49,615 bases of DNA from Parabacteroides sp. (lineage in GTDB: Bacteria > Bacteroidota > Bacteroidia > Bacteroidales > Tannerellaceae): NCBI GenBank assembly GCA_028707405.1, contig JAQWBH010000006.1:1-49615 (forward strand), given 5' to 3'. A program made the position numbers and the translations under genes. The notes beneath the pieces are model-generated. The model did no database searches and was not told the DNA's origin. It saw only the letters and a list, made by a program, of their open reading frames with translations. This document shows positions 26,290-36,581 of this stretch, one piece after another. How positions within the stretch are numbered: position 1 is the stretch's first letter; each line of letters opens with the position of its first letter.

Positions 26290-27552
26290 ATGAAAGCATT
26301 AATGTTTGGATGGGAATTTCCTCCACATATTCTGGGAGGGTTAGGAACGGCAAGTTATGGATTGACTCGTGGTATGGCCTTACAGCCTGACATGGATATT
26401 ACTTTTTGTATTCCAAAACCTTGGGGAGATGAAGACCAGAGTTTCTTGAAAATAGTAGGAATGAATAACGTTCCGATTGTTTGGCGTGATGTGAATATGG
26501 ATTATGTACGGAACAGGCTGTCAAAGGTGATGGATCCACAGAAGTATTTTGATTTCCGTAATCATATTTATGCTGATTTTAGTTACAGGCATGTCAATGA
26601 TTTGGGTTGCCTGGAGTTTTCCGGACGCTATCCGGATAATCTTTTGGAAGAAATTAATAATTATTCAATAGTGGCGGGTGTTGTAGCTCGGACAGAGCAA
26701 TATGATATAATTCATGCTCATGACTGGCTGACTTATCCTGCGGGTATTCATGCCAAGAATGTTAGTGGCAAACCTTTGGTCGTACATGTTCATGCTACAG
26801 ATTATGATCGGAGTCGGGGAAGTGTGAATCCGAGTGTGTATGCCATAGAAAAGAATGGAATGGATAATGCCGACCATATCATAACGGTAAGCAACCTGAC
26901 TCGCCTGACTGTGATAGAAAAATATCATCAGGATCCGGCCAAAGTGACAACGGTGCATAATGCCGTAGAACCGCTGGATCCGGAAATTTTATCAATTCCG
27001 GATAAAAAAGGTGTTAAGGATAAGATTGTTACATTTCTTGGCCGTATAACGATGCAAAAGGGACCTGAGTATTTTGTAGAAGCAGCAGCAAAAGTGTTGG
27101 CAAAGTCTCCACATACACGTTTTGTTATGGCTGGAAGTGGCGATATGATGAATCAAATGATTCAGCTGGCGGCTAAGCGTGATATTTCCGATAGATTTCA
27201 TTTTACCGGATTTATGAAAGGGAAACAGGTCTATGAGGTATTCAAAGCCAGTGATGTGTATGTGATGCCTTCGGTTTCGGAACCATTCGGCATATCGCCA
27301 TTGGAAGCTATGCAGTGTGGCGTACCAAGTATTATTTCGAAGCAATCGGGATGTGCCGAGATATTAAATTATGCAGTCAAGGTCGATTATTGGGATATTG
27401 AAGCACTGGCAGATGCCATGTATTCTATCATTACTTATCCGGCTTTGCATAAATTTTTGCAGGAAGAAGGGAAAAAGGAAGTTGATAATATCAAATGGGA
27501 ATATGCAGGTCAAAAGATCCGTCGCATATATGACACATTGGTAAACAAATAA
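26290..27552 (+). CDS. GT4-type glycosyltransferase, likely glycogen synthase
   Basis: 420-residue GT-B glycosyltransferase. The N-terminal donor/acceptor loop FPPHILGGLGTASYGL is glycine-rich like that of glycogen synthases. The Rossmann C-half has FLGRITMQKGPEYFVEAA and the donor-binding EPFGISPLEAMQCGVP with its conserved Glu pair. HAHDWLTYPAGI is also typical. Position between a debranching enzyme and a GH57 enzyme indicates alpha-glucan synthesis. Given the truncated GlgA-like protein at 30396, this is the better candidate for the working chain-elongating enzyme. Confidence 0.9.
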   Translation: MKALMFGWEFPPHILGGLGTASYGLTRGMALQPDMDITFCIPKPWGDEDQSFLKIVGMNNVPIVWRDVNMDYVRNRLSKVMDPQKYFDFRNHIYADFSYRHVNDLGCLEFSGRYPDNLLEEINNYSIVAGVVARTEQYDIIHAHDWLTYPAGIHAKNVSGKPLVVHVHATDYDRSRGSVNPSVYAIEKNGMDNADHIITVSNLTRLTVIEKYHQDPAKVTTVHNAVEPLDPEILSIPDKKGVKDKIVTFLGRITMQKGPEYFVEAAAKVLAKSPHTRFVMAGSGDMMNQMIQLAAKRDISDRFHFTGFMKGKQVYEVFKASDVYVMPSVSEPFGISPLEAMQCGVPSIISKQSGCAEILNYAVKVDYWDIEALADAMYSIITYPALHKFLQEEGKKEVDNIKWEYAGQKIRRIYDTLVNK

Positions 27553-27579
27553 TTGATAGTAATAAAACATTGATATATT

Positions 27580-28893
27580 ATGAAGACAATTTGTTTTTAT
27601 TTTCAGATACATCAGCCGTTTCGTCTGAAGAGATATCGTTTTTTTGACATTGGTAATGATCATTATTATTACGATGATTTTCAGAATGAAGAAATTATTC
27701 ACCGTATAGCCGATCGATGCTATTTGCCGGCGAATAAGACTATGCTAGAAATGATTAAGTCGAGCGGTGGCAAGTTTAAAGTTTCTTTTTCTATTTCAGG
27801 AATGGCTTTGGAGCAAATGGAAATATATACACCGGAAGTGATAGATAGTTTTAAAGAATTAGCGGCAACGGGGAATGTTGAGTTTCTTTCTGAGACGTAC
27901 GCGCATTCGCTTGCTTCTTTGGGTGATCCGGCAGAATTCAAGCATCAGGTTGAAAAACAGGAAGATAAGATTCAGACGCTTTTTGGGGTTAGGCCAAGGG
28001 TATTTCGAAATACCGAATTAATATATTCGGATGATATTTCAGAGTTGGTGTATGGGATGGGTTATAGAGGAATGTTAACGGAAGGTGCTAAGCATGTTTT
28101 GGGATGGAAAAGCCCGAATTACGTTTATTCATCAATGGTGGAGTCAAATTTAAAATTGTTGCTGAAAAATGATCGTTTCAGCGAGGATCTATCCGACAGG
28201 TTTGCAAACTATAATTGGAGCGAGTATCCGTTAACGGCTGATAAATATATCAGATGGATTGCTGATACTCCTGAATCGGAACAGGTTATAAACCTGTTTA
28301 TGAATTATGAGGTGCTCGGTTCATTACATCCTGCTGAAACGGGAATATTTGAGTTCTTTAAAGCCTTGCCGCGTTTTGCTGCAGAAAAGGGAATTAGTTT
28401 TTCTACTCCTTCAGAAGTATTCGCATTAATGAAACCGGTTGATTCAATCTCTGTCGCATATCCTATTTCATGGGTGGATGAGGAAAGAGATTGTAGTTCA
28501 TGGCTAGGTAACACTTTACAACAGGAGGCTTTTCGTAAATTAAATGAAATTTGTGGACGCGTCCGTCTAAGCCAAACACGGCGTATTCGTCAGGATTGGT
28601 ACTATCTTCAGAGTAGTGATCATTTCTATTATATGAGTACCAAGCATTTGGGGACAGGCTTCAGCCCATATGATAATCCTTATGATGCATTTAATAATTA
28701 TATGAATGTGTTGTCTGATTTCATTGTTCGCGTTAAGGCTGAATTCCCTGAAACGATAGAAAACGAGGAACTGAATTCTTTACTTACTACAATCAAAAAT
28801 CAAGGAGAAGAGATAGAAAGTCTTCACAAAGAAATTGATAGACTAAAAAAAAGGGAAAAGGTAGAAAAGAAAGAAAAAACGGCTCTAAAGTGA
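27580..28893 (+). CDS. Glycoside hydrolase family 57 (alpha-amylase / 4-alpha-glucanotransferase type)
   Basis: 437-residue enzyme with the GH57 start motif FYFQIHQPFR. The likely catalytic nucleophile is the Glu in VFRNTELIYSDD, and MNYEVLGSLHPAETGI lies later in the barrel. The last 50 residues are a charged coiled-coil (KNQGEEIESLHKEIDRLKKREK). GH57 enzymes cut or transfer alpha-1,4-glucan chains. Last gene of the glycogen operon, closed by a strong bidirectional hairpin. Confidence 0.93.
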   Translation: MKTICFYFQIHQPFRLKRYRFFDIGNDHYYYDDFQNEEIIHRIADRCYLPANKTMLEMIKSSGGKFKVSFSISGMALEQMEIYTPEVIDSFKELAATGNVEFLSETYAHSLASLGDPAEFKHQVEKQEDKIQTLFGVRPRVFRNTELIYSDDISELVYGMGYRGMLTEGAKHVLGWKSPNYVYSSMVESNLKLLLKNDRFSEDLSDRFANYNWSEYPLTADKYIRWIADTPESEQVINLFMNYEVLGSLHPAETGIFEFFKALPRFAAEKGISFSTPSEVFALMKPVDSISVAYPISWVDEERDCSSWLGNTLQQEAFRKLNEICGRVRLSQTRRIRQDWYYLQSSDHFYYMSTKHLGTGFSPYDNPYDAFNNYMNVLSDFIVRVKAEFPETIENEELNSLLTTIKNQGEEIESLHKEIDRLKKREKVEKKEKTALK

Positions 28894-28931
28894 AAACTGT
28901 TATTGTATAATAAAGTTATTACTGTATAATA

Positions 28932-28980
28932 TAGTTTAGGCACAGAATTGAAAAGTAACTTTCAATTCTGTGCCTAACTA
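28932..28980. terminator. Bidirectional terminator between the glycogen operon and the DUF4270 gene
   Basis: AGGCACAGAATTGAAA (28938-28953) and TTTCAATTCTGTGCCT (28960-28975) are perfect 16-base arms with a 6-base loop, extended outwards by TAGTT with AACTA. It lies between two convergent genes. Confidence 0.85.
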
Positions 28981-28997
28981 TTTATAAGTCTTATAAG

Positions 28998-30353
28998 TTA
29001 TTTGTATTTGATGGTAACAATTCTAAGTCTCATCGCTTCTTTATTGGTACGTAACTTCACACCGGATGGTTCCAGGTAATTATTAATGGCCGCTGTATAA
29101 GTAGAGCTGCCATAATAGCTGGAAGTAGACCCGATTTTACGCTCTATTGGTATAATACTTACCCGGAGGTCTTTATCCGGGGCTTTTTCTATATGATCTT
29201 TAAGAATATTGCAAATATTACTAAAGTCATATGAACGCGAAGAATACGAGTAGGAGGCACGAAATGCCGTATTATTATTTTCTATTTGGTTATTCTTGAA
29301 GAATTTATCAACCGAATCGCTTGGCAGAATCAATATATCCGATGGAGGCTCAAAGGCAAAATCCCAATCGTCTTGAGGAAAAGCTTTCAGCGTAAGATTC
29401 ATATTGCTTAAGATTCTTCCATTGATTACGGTGGCGATAGCTTTTGAGGGAATAGTAAATTCTGTATATACACCGGCCGGACTACGTAAATAGGAAACCG
29501 AATCATTAGGCTGTATTAAGTGGGAAATATTAGAGTTTTTAAATCTGTTGAGCTGAATTACTTCACTTGTTACATTAAAGTTTTCATATGTTTTTACAAT
29601 AGAGTCTTGTCCGGCTGATCCGGTGGTCATATATTTATAGAAAATAAACATTTCGGACGAATAGACATTGATAATATTGCCCGTGCCGAAAGTTGTTGTT
29701 ACGTAAATGCCGGGGAAAAACTTATTAAAGGCATCCTGATTGGCAAATGAAGCCGGATGATTAATGGTCTCATCATAAAAGTGTTGTCCAAAGTCTTTTG
29801 GCATACGTACAGTTATATTAGGCATGAACGAACCCGAGGTACGAATAGAATCGGATACCGTCATGTCATGAGCTGTATAGGTTTTGCTTCCAAGTGAGGT
29901 TTTCATGTCGGAAAACTGTTTGGGATCAATGTTCGTATAATAATTTTTTTGAAGAGGAGTAGTGACTTGATATAATTGTACGCGCATAGGTGTTAAAGAA
30001 TCACCCGTCCAAGATCTATAAAAAACTTTGAATTCGACTGAATCAATTTTCCCATTAATAGGTTTATGATTGAAACTGAAGTTATCCGGACAATAAAACT
30101 GACATAAATAGTCGGATTTTAATGTTCCAAACATGGGATCAACCAATTCGCCCAATGCTCCTGCTGTTGTTCGTGCATAGACAGAATCGGACATCAGCGT
30201 TTTGGATGTCATATAAAATGTATCGGCACGAGCTTCCACGCCGTCGGTCGGAGGCATAGTATTAATCCCCACCTCTGTCAGATTATCATTACATCCACCT
30301 AAAATCGTTATTCCAAGAATTAGGCCAAGTAGTACTACGAGCTTGATTTTCAT
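28998..30353 (-). CDS. DUF4270 lipoprotein
   Basis: 451-residue predicted outer-membrane lipoprotein of the Bacteroidetes family DUF4270. The signal region ends in the lipobox ILGGC with the lipidated cysteine at 21. It is followed by NLTEVGINTMPP and ADTFYMTSKT, as in the family, and the body is beta-rich. Function is unknown. It starts 42 bases after the GlgA-like gene on the same strand and is probably co-transcribed with it. Confidence 0.88.
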   Translation of the reverse strand: MKIKLVVLLGLILGITILGGCNDNLTEVGINTMPPTDGVEARADTFYMTSKTLMSDSVYARTTAGALGELVDPMFGTLKSDYLCQFYCPDNFSFNHKPINGKIDSVEFKVFYRSWTGDSLTPMRVQLYQVTTPLQKNYYTNIDPKQFSDMKTSLGSKTYTAHDMTVSDSIRTSGSFMPNITVRMPKDFGQHFYDETINHPASFANQDAFNKFFPGIYVTTTFGTGNIINVYSSEMFIFYKYMTTGSAGQDSIVKTYENFNVTSEVIQLNRFKNSNISHLIQPNDSVSYLRSPAGVYTEFTIPSKAIATVINGRILSNMNLTLKAFPQDDWDFAFEPPSDILILPSDSVDKFFKNNQIENNNTAFRASYSYSSRSYDFSNICNILKDHIEKAPDKDLRVSIIPIERKIGSTSSYYGSSTYTAAINNYLEPSGVKLRTNKEAMRLRIVTIKYK

Positions 30354-30395
30354 TTCTCTTTTATTTTGAAGCTAAACGACAACATTACATTCTGA

Positions 30396-31211
30396 TTATC
30401 TCTCTAAGACTTTGTTATAAAATTCATTATATTTATCAATATAAGCATCTGCAGGCTGATAGGGTAAAAAGTATTCACTTTTTTTCTTTTCAATATAAGC
30501 CTCCAATTCGGGATTGATAGTTTTACTGCCTTGTATAACGCCGTCAGCAAGATCTATTGCAATCTTGTTAAGACCCACAAAGGTAGGTTTATTTTTTATA
30601 CTTTTGATATCAACTTCTTTTGCGCCATCTGTTTTCAGTTGAGTGGCAAATTCTTTTCTAAAGGGAGTCTGAAAGTCATCATCGTAAACCGAATAGACGA
30701 TTTTTGCATTTTTCAGTCCGGGATCATCTGCATACATTCTCTTAATATATAGTGGTGTAAGAGCTGACATCCAACCATGACAATGAATGATGTCAGGAAT
30801 CCATCTTAATTTCTTTATAGTTTCCAAAACGCCACGTACATAAAAGATCGATCTTTCATCATTGTCTTCATATTCTTTTCCAGATTCATCACAAATAGCA
30901 TGTTTCCGTTGAAAATAATCTTCATTATCGATAAAATATACTTGCATGCGAGCTGCTTGAATTGACGCAACTTTAATAATCAGAGGATGATCGGTGTCAT
31001 CAATGATTAAATTCATACCAGAAAGACGAATTACTTCATGCAACTGGTTACGCCGTTCATTGATATTCCCAAACTTTGGCATAAACGTCCTAATCTCGCG
31101 ACCACGTTCCTGAATGCCTTGCGGCAGATTCCGGCATAAAGTAGCAATCTCAGATTCGGGAAGATATGGCGTTATTTCTTGAGTAATAAACAAGATTTTT
31201 TTTGCATCCAT
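30396..31211 (-). CDS. Half-length GlgA-like (glycogen/starch synthase, GT5 N-domain) protein
   Basis: 271-residue protein matching only the N-terminal Rossmann half of GT5 glycogen synthases (usually about 470-540 residues), with VYSVYDDDFQ, DIIHCHGWMSALTPLYIK and ADGVIQGSKTI in the expected order. The donor motif KTGGL/KVGGL near residue 15 is absent: the matching stretch reads ITPYLPESEIATLCRNLP. The C-terminal nucleotide-sugar domain is missing entirely. I therefore infer no ADP-glucose transfer. The frame is clean, with a full-length look and a promoter, so it is a maintained protein rather than a decaying pseudogene. Confidence 0.85.
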   Translation of the reverse strand: MDAKKILFITQEITPYLPESEIATLCRNLPQGIQERGREIRTFMPKFGNINERRNQLHEVIRLSGMNLIIDDTDHPLIIKVASIQAARMQVYFIDNEDYFQRKHAICDESGKEYEDNDERSIFYVRGVLETIKKLRWIPDIIHCHGWMSALTPLYIKRMYADDPGLKNAKIVYSVYDDDFQTPFRKEFATQLKTDGAKEVDIKSIKNKPTFVGLNKIAIDLADGVIQGSKTINPELEAYIEKKKSEYFLPYQPADAYIDKYNEFYNKVLER

Positions 31212-31237
31212 TCTAACATTGATTTATAAAAACGGCA

Positions 31238-31285
31238 CAAAGATACAAATTTTCTTTCATTTACGGTAATTATTTACTTGCTTTG
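31238..31285. promoter_or_regulatory. Divergent promoters of the glgA-like gene and panC
   Basis: On the minus strand 31245-31238 reads TATCTTTG, a full -7 match facing the glgA-like gene. On the plus strand 31278-31285 reads TTGCTTTG (7 of 8 in the variable-tolerant consensus), with a TTTC at 31255-31258, facing panC. The two -7 boxes are only 32 bases apart, so polymerases could interfere. Confidence 0.55.
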
Positions 31286-31310
31286 TACCGTCAAAAAAAG
31301 CATCTGAAAG

Positions 31311-32156
31311 ATGAAAATTGTAAATAACATTAAAGAATTGAAGGGTTATCTTGCCCAAGAAAGACAGAAAAACAGAAAGATCGGCTTGGTCCCCACGATG
31401 GGTGCATTGCATAATGGGCACATAAGTCTGGTAAAACGTTGTGGAAAAGATAACGATGTGTGTGTGGTCAGTGTATTTGTCAATCCGACGCAGTTTAATA
31501 ATAAAACAGATTTAGTCACTTATCCCCGTACGCTGGATAAGGATTGCGCTCTTTTAGAATCAGCTGGTTGTAATTATGTGTTTGCGCCATCTGAGCAGGA
31601 AATGTATCCGGAACCGGATGTTCGTAAGTTCGACTTCGGTACAGTTTCTTCGGTTATGGAGGGTGCTTATCGTCCGGGGCATTTTAATGGTGTGGCGCAG
31701 GTCGTCAGCAAACTTTTTTATATCGTTGAACCGGATAATGCTTATTTTGGTGAAAAAGATTTTCAGCAGGTGGCTGTTATTAGGGCAATGGTAAAGCAGC
31801 TTAATATCCCTGTATTAATTAATGCTTGTCCGATTATACGTGAAGCTGACGGACTTGCTTTAAGCAGTAGAAATGTGCGTTTAACACCGGAACAACGTCA
31901 AAAAGCACCATTAATTGCACGTACGTTAAAAGAAAGTACTAACTTTGTACCCGAAAAGAGCGTTCAGGAGGTTAAAGAATATGTCATAAATACAATAAAC
32001 GCCGATCCTGTAATGCGAGTTGAATATTATGAAATTGTGGACGGGAATACGATGAATGCCATAAATAGTTGGTCTGACACAACCTATCCGGTTGGTTGCA
32101 TCACGGTTTATTGTGGTGACGTTCGTCTGATAGATAATATAAAATATAATAAGTGA
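31311..32156 (+). CDS. panC: Pantoate--beta-alanine ligase
   Basis: 281-residue ATP-dependent ligase making pantothenate. The nucleotidyl-transferase HIGH-type motif appears as [30 protein letters not shown] and [12 protein letters not shown] (pantoate and ATP binding) are present at family positions. panD follows 31 bases later, so the two final steps of pantothenate supply are in one operon. The glgA-like gene is divergent. Confidence 0.97.
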   Translation: MKIVNNIKELKGYLAQERQKNRKIGLVPTMGALHNGHISLVKRCGKDNDVCVVSVFVNPTQFNNKTDLVTYPRTLDKDCALLESAGCNYVFAPSEQEMYPEPDVRKFDFGTVSSVMEGAYRPGHFNGVAQVVSKLFYIVEPDNAYFGEKDFQQVAVIRAMVKQLNIPVLINACPIIREADGLALSSRNVRLTPEQRQKAPLIARTLKESTNFVPEKSVQEVKEYVINTINADPVMRVEYYEIVDGNTMNAINSWSDTTYPVGCITVYCGDVRLIDNIKYNK

Positions 32157-32187
32157 TATTGATGTTCTAAATTTATTAGCAATATTT

Positions 32188-32538
32188 ATGTTGATACAAG
32201 TGCTTAAATCAAAGATTCACCGTGTGACAGTTACTCAAGCCGATCTGAATTATATCGGCAGTATAACTGTAGATGAGGATCTGCTGGATGCTGCAAATCT
32301 TATTGCCAACGAGAAGGTAAGTATTGTGGATAATAACAATGGTGAGCGTTTTGAAACTTACATTATTAAAGGGGAGCGTGGTTCGGGTGTCGTTTGTTTG
32401 AATGGTGCTGCAGCACGCAAGGCTCAGCCTGGCGATGTGATCATTATCATGTCGTATGCATTGATGGATTTTGAAGAGGCGAAAATTTTTAAGCCGACCA
32501 TCATATTCCCTGATACATTAACGAATAAACTGATTTGA
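32188..32538 (+). CDS. panD: Aspartate 1-decarboxylase
   Basis: 116-residue pyruvoyl enzyme making beta-alanine for PanC. The self-cleavage site is the G-S pair in YIGSITVDE (about residues 24-25), and [19 protein letters not shown] and [12 protein letters not shown] are the other conserved blocks. Second gene of the panCD operon, ended by the hairpin at 32568. Confidence 0.97.
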   Translation: MLIQVLKSKIHRVTVTQADLNYIGSITVDEDLLDAANLIANEKVSIVDNNNGERFETYIIKGERGSGVVCLNGAAARKAQPGDVIIIMSYALMDFEEAKIFKPTIIFPDTLTNKLI

Positions 32539-32567
32539 CGTCGGAGCAGACTTTATAGAATACAAAG

Positions 32568-32597
32568 AAAGCTCACCGAAGATGGCGAGCTTTTTTT
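32568..32597 (+). terminator. Intrinsic terminator after panCD
   Basis: AAAGCTC (32568-32574) pairs with GAGCTTT (32587-32593), with an inner CC/GG pair, and a run of T bases follows to 32597. It separates panD from the MATE gene and rules out a MATE start at 32582. Confidence 0.85.
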
Positions 32598-32632
32598 GTG
32601 GAATTTTGAGTGTGAATATAGAAAATACAAGT

Positions 32633-33955
32633 ATGTATACCAATAAGCAGATATGGGATGTTAGCTATCCGATTTTCCTGAGCCTTCTTGCCCAGAATGT
32701 GATTAATGTGACCGATACAGCCTTTTTAGGAAGAGTCGGTGAGGTTGCTTTGGGAGGATCGGCCATGGGTGGATTGTACTATATTTGTATCTTTACGATT
32801 GCTTTTGGATTTAGTACAGGGTCTCAGATTGTTATGGCTCGTAGAAATGGCGAAGGCAATTATAAGGATGTGGGTCCGGTAATGATTCAGGGAGTATTGT
32901 TCCTTGAGCTGCTGGCTGCGTTTTTATTTGTTTTGTCTCAGCTCTTGGGTGGAAAGATTATGCGCGTATTGGTTTCATCGGATGTGATCTGGAGTGCAAC
33001 GATGGAATATCTTGATTGGCGTGTTCTTGGGTTCTTTTTTGCTTTTGTAAATATCATGTTCAGGGCGTTGTATGTGGGTATTACGCGTACGAAGGTGCTG
33101 ACTTACGGTGCAATTGTTATGGCTTTGGCGAATGTATTGCTCGATTATCTGCTGATTTTCGGTCATGCAGGTTTACCCCAGATGGGCATTAAAGGTGCGG
33201 CTATAGCTTCTGTATTGTCGGAGGCAATCGGTATGATTTTTTTGCTGGTATGCACATTTAAGACAGTCGACATTAGGAAATATGGACTTAATCGTTTTGG
33301 ATCCCTTCAGATAGGACTACTAAAGCGTGTACTTGGCATATCCATATATACGATGATGCAGTATTTTATATCCATGAGCACATTCTTTATGTTTTTCATT
33401 GCCGTGGAGCGTTTAGGACAACGCGAATTGGCTATTGCTAACATTGTTCGCAGTATTTATATTGTCATGATGATTCCAATTAATACTTTGGCGACGACTA
33501 CAAATACGCTTGTCAGTAATGCTATTGGAGCCGGGCATACGGATCAGGTTATTTCGGTAATTAGGCATATAGCAAAAATTTCCTTTTATATTATTGCAGC
33601 GATCGATGTAATTGTTTGTCTTTTTCCTGAGTCCATTGTTTCAATATATACAAGCGAAAAGGCCTTGATCAATGAATCCGTTTTATCTGTTTATGTCATA
33701 TCCGCAGCTTTGCTGATCAGTTCATTGAGTACAATCGCTTTCAGTGGCGTCTCAGGCACCGGAAATACACGTACGGCTTTGTGGATTGAGATTGTTACAC
33801 TTGTATTTTATACTGTAAGTATTTATTATTTAGGAATGTATTTACGTAAACCTGTGTATATTTGTTTTACTGTGGAGCTTGTATATTATTTGGGAATGTT
33901 GTTTTTGAGTATGATTTATTTGAAAAAAGGTAATTGGCAAGGCAAAAAGATTTAG
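32633..33955 (+). CDS. MATE family efflux transporter
   Basis: 440-residue membrane protein with about 12 hydrophobic helices. The N-terminus MYTNKQIWDVSYPIFLSLLAQNVINVTDTAFLGRVG is the usual MATE opening. The ATG at 32633 is chosen, since the longer frame from 32582 begins inside the panD terminator. It probably exports cationic drugs or metabolites in exchange for Na+ or H+, but the substrate is unknown. Confidence 0.93.
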   Translation: MYTNKQIWDVSYPIFLSLLAQNVINVTDTAFLGRVGEVALGGSAMGGLYYICIFTIAFGFSTGSQIVMARRNGEGNYKDVGPVMIQGVLFLELLAAFLFVLSQLLGGKIMRVLVSSDVIWSATMEYLDWRVLGFFFAFVNIMFRALYVGITRTKVLTYGAIVMALANVLLDYLLIFGHAGLPQMGIKGAAIASVLSEAIGMIFLLVCTFKTVDIRKYGLNRFGSLQIGLLKRVLGISIYTMMQYFISMSTFFMFFIAVERLGQRELAIANIVRSIYIVMMIPINTLATTTNTLVSNAIGAGHTDQVISVIRHIAKISFYIIAAIDVIVCLFPESIVSIYTSEKALINESVLSVYVISAALLISSLSTIAFSGVSGTGNTRTALWIEIVTLVFYTVSIYYLGMYLRKPVYICFTVELVYYLGMLFLSMIYLKKGNWQGKKI

Positions 33956-33982
33956 AGGATTGCATCCTTTTTTATACCTTTG
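33951..33982 (+). promoter_or_regulatory. Promoter of ffh
   Basis: TTTA at 33951-33954, a 20-base spacer and TACCTTTG at 33975-33982 match the Bacteroidetes promoter. The -33 element overlaps the last codons of the MATE gene. The ffh start is 40 bases downstream of the -7 box. Confidence 0.7.
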
Positions 33983-34021
33983 CGACTTATTCTAGAATAA
34001 TATAAATATACATACACAATT

Positions 34022-35347
34022 ATGTTTGAGAATTTAAGCGAAAAGTTAGACAGATCGTTTAAACTTTTAAAAGGCGAAGGTAAGATTACCGAGATCAATG
34101 TTGCCGAAACCTTGAAAGATGTTCGTAAGGCGTTGCTTGATGCTGATGTTAATTTTAAGGTGGCAAAAAGTTTTACTGACACCGTAAAAACAAAGGCCTT
34201 GGGACAGAATGTGCTTACTTCGGTAAAGCCGGGCCAGTTGATGGTGAAGATTGTTCATGATGAATTGGCTACTCTGATGGGTGGTACAGCTTCAGAACTG
34301 AATCTGAAAGGAGCACCGGCAGTCATATTAATGTCCGGTCTGCAGGGTTCCGGTAAAACTACCTTTTCTGGGAAGCTGGCTAATCTATTAAAGACTAAAA
34401 AGAATAAGAAGCCATTGTTGGTTGCATGTGATGTATATCGTCCTGCCGCTATTGAGCAGTTGCGTGTTGTTGGTGAGCAGGTGGGTGTTCCAGTATACAT
34501 GGAATTGGAGAGTAAGGATCCTGTTAAGATAGCTCAACATGCTATAGAAGAGGCTCGTGCCAAAGGCAATGACGTGGTGATTGTTGATACGGCGGGTCGC
34601 TTGGCTATCGATGAGCAGATGATGAACGAGATTGCTGCTATCAAGAAAGCTATTCAACCGGATGAAACTTTGTTCGTTGTCGATTCAATGACCGGGCAGG
34701 ATGCTGTTAATACAGCAAAGGAGTTCAATGAACGTTTGAATTTTGAAGGCGTTGTATTGACAAAGCTAGATGGTGATACTCGCGGCGGTGCAGCTTTGTC
34801 TATACGTACGGTTGTTGATAAACCAATAAAGTTTATTGGTACAGGCGAGAAGATGGATGCATTGGATGTATTCCATCCCGAACGAATGGCAGATCGTATT
34901 CTTGGTATGGGAGATATTGTTTCATTGGTCGAACGCGCTCAAGAACAATACGATGAAGAGGAAGCCAAACGTTTACAGAAAAAGATTGCCAAGAATCAGT
35001 TCGATTTTAACGATTTCATCACACAAATTCAGCAGATCAAAAAGATGGGTAATCTGAAAGAACTTGCTTCGATGATCCCGGGTGTTGGCAAAGCTTTGAA
35101 GAATGTGGATATTGATGATAATGCCTTTAAGAGTATTGAGGCTATTATTTATTCAATGACTCCTGGTGAACGTGGCAATCCGGCTATATTGAACGGTTCG
35201 CGTCGCCAACGCATTGCCAATGGAAGTGGAACTTCTATCCAGGAAGTAAATAAATTAATTAAGCAGTTTGACGAAACACGTAAAATGATGCATATGCTTA
35301 CAACCGTCAAACCCGGAAGTCGTAAGTTTCCGACAGTGAAGAAATAA
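34022..35347 (+). CDS. ffh: Signal recognition particle protein Ffh
   Basis: 441-residue GTPase of the signal recognition particle. Domains in order: N helical bundle, G domain with [33 protein letters not shown] and [12 protein letters not shown], then a methionine-rich M domain from about residue 300 that binds 4.5S RNA and signal peptides ([21 protein letters not shown]). The length is standard. folD follows after 11 bases. Confidence 0.98.
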   Translation: MFENLSEKLDRSFKLLKGEGKITEINVAETLKDVRKALLDADVNFKVAKSFTDTVKTKALGQNVLTSVKPGQLMVKIVHDELATLMGGTASELNLKGAPAVILMSGLQGSGKTTFSGKLANLLKTKKNKKPLLVACDVYRPAAIEQLRVVGEQVGVPVYMELESKDPVKIAQHAIEEARAKGNDVVIVDTAGRLAIDEQMMNEIAAIKKAIQPDETLFVVDSMTGQDAVNTAKEFNERLNFEGVVLTKLDGDTRGGAALSIRTVVDKPIKFIGTGEKMDALDVFHPERMADRILGMGDIVSLVERAQEQYDEEEAKRLQKKIAKNQFDFNDFITQIQQIKKMGNLKELASMIPGVGKALKNVDIDDNAFKSIEAIIYSMTPGERGNPAILNGSRRQRIANGSGTSIQEVNKLIKQFDETRKMMHMLTTVKPGSRKFPTVKK

Positions 35348-35358
35348 AAGTGAATAAT

Positions 35359-36255
35359 ATGGAAGCGCAGAGTTATAAGTTATTAGATGGGAAGGCTGTC
35401 TCAGCTCAGATGAAGAAAGAGATGGCTGAAGAAGTAGTTCGGATTAAGGCTGCGGGTGGAAAGATTCCTCATCTGGCCGCTATATTGGTAGGACATGACG
35501 GAGGTAGCGAAACCTATGTGGCTAACAAAGTTAAGACCTGTAATGAAATAGGCTTTAAGTCGACGTTGATTCGTTATGAAAACGATGTGACAGAAGAAGA
35601 GCTCTTAGGTAAAGTAGACGAACTAAATCGCGATGATGATGTCGATGGGTTTATCGTTCAACTTCCGTTGCCTAAACATATCCATGAGCAAAAGATTATT
35701 GAAGCTATTGATTATCATAAAGATGTTGATGGTTTTCATCCAATCAATGTAGGAAGAATGTCAATAGGGTTGCCTTGTTTTGTGTCGGCAACGCCTGCCG
35801 GGATACTCGAGTTACTTCGTCGCTATCAGATACCTACACGAGGAAAGCATTGTGTAGTGCTTGGACGCAGTAATATTGTTGGAAAGCCAATGGCAACACT
35901 GATGCTGCAAAAAGCCTATCCTGGTGATTGTACAGTTACGGTTTGCCATAGTCGTTCAGAGAATCTGAAAGAGATGTGTCTCAGTGCAGATATTATTATT
36001 GTTGCTTTGGGTGTCCCCGAATTTCTTAGAGGAAATATGGTTAAAGAAGGTGCAGTAGTTATTGATGTAGGTACGACACGTGTGCCAAGTACATTGACTA
36101 AGAGTGGATTTAAGCTTACCGGAGATGTTAAGTTTGATGAAGTGGCGCCTAAATGTTCCTATATCTCTCCTGTCCCCGGCGGAATAGGACCAATGACAAT
36201 TGTCTCATTGATGCGCAATACATTATTGGCTGGCAAAAAGGCCATATATGATTAA
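35359..36255 (+). CDS. folD: Bifunctional methylene-THF dehydrogenase / methenyl-THF cyclohydrolase
   Basis: 298-residue folate enzyme. Catalytic marks are the Tyr and Lys in [33 protein letters not shown], the NADP loop [10 protein letters not shown] and [10 protein letters not shown]. The ATG at 35359 is preferred, since [12 protein letters not shown] is the usual start; an in-frame GTG three codons earlier is unlikely. It probably shares the ffh transcript. Confidence 0.97.
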   Translation: MEAQSYKLLDGKAVSAQMKKEMAEEVVRIKAAGGKIPHLAAILVGHDGGSETYVANKVKTCNEIGFKSTLIRYENDVTEEELLGKVDELNRDDDVDGFIVQLPLPKHIHEQKIIEAIDYHKDVDGFHPINVGRMSIGLPCFVSATPAGILELLRRYQIPTRGKHCVVLGRSNIVGKPMATLMLQKAYPGDCTVTVCHSRSENLKEMCLSADIIIVALGVPEFLRGNMVKEGAVVIDVGTTRVPSTLTKSGFKLTGDVKFDEVAPKCSYISPVPGGIGPMTIVSLMRNTLLAGKKAIYD

Positions 36256-36327
36256 TTAAAAAAAGTATATACTTTCTAACCCAAAACATATTGTTTGTTG
36301 AATTTGATAAAAAATAGAACGAAAATG

Positions 36328-36358
36328 TTTGCAGATTAAAGGAAAAGTACTACTTTTG
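36328..36358 (+). promoter_or_regulatory. Promoter of tRNA-His
   Basis: TTTG at 36328-36331, a 19-base spacer and TACTTTTG at 36351-36358 match the Bacteroidetes consensus. The tRNA begins about 40 bases after the -7 box. Confidence 0.75.
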
Positions 36359-36398
36359 TCCCCGTCTTAGAAAGAGCAATACTTGACAAGATAACATG

Positions 36399-36472
36399 GT
36401 GAATGTAGCTCAGCTGGTTAGAGCATTGGATTGTGGTTCCAAGGGTCGTGGGTTCGAGTCCCATCTTTCACC
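36399..36472 (+). tRNA. tRNA-His (anticodon GUG)
   Basis: Acceptor strand GTGAATG (36399-36405) pairs with CTTTCAC (36465-36471) with one mismatch. D arm GCTC...GAGC, anticodon loop GATTGTGGTTC (GTG) and T arm GGGTTCGAGTCCC are intact. A G at 36398 can serve as the extra G-1 typical of tRNA-His. No complete CCA is encoded at the expected place. Confidence 0.96.
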
Positions 36473-36478
36473 CCTAGA

Positions 36479-36524
36479 AATAACGTTAACAAGTTTATTT
36501 TAATCTTGTTGGCGTTATTTTTTT
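36479..36524 (+). terminator. Intrinsic terminator after tRNA-His
   Basis: AATAACG (36479-36485) pairs with CGTTATT (36513-36519), with the inner AACAAG / CTTGTT pair separated by a two-base mismatch. A run of T bases follows to 36524. Confidence 0.85.
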
Positions 36525-36581
36525 GCGTATATATTAATGAGTTCATAGCATTTAAATAGTAGATATGAAAGACCTGTTTAG

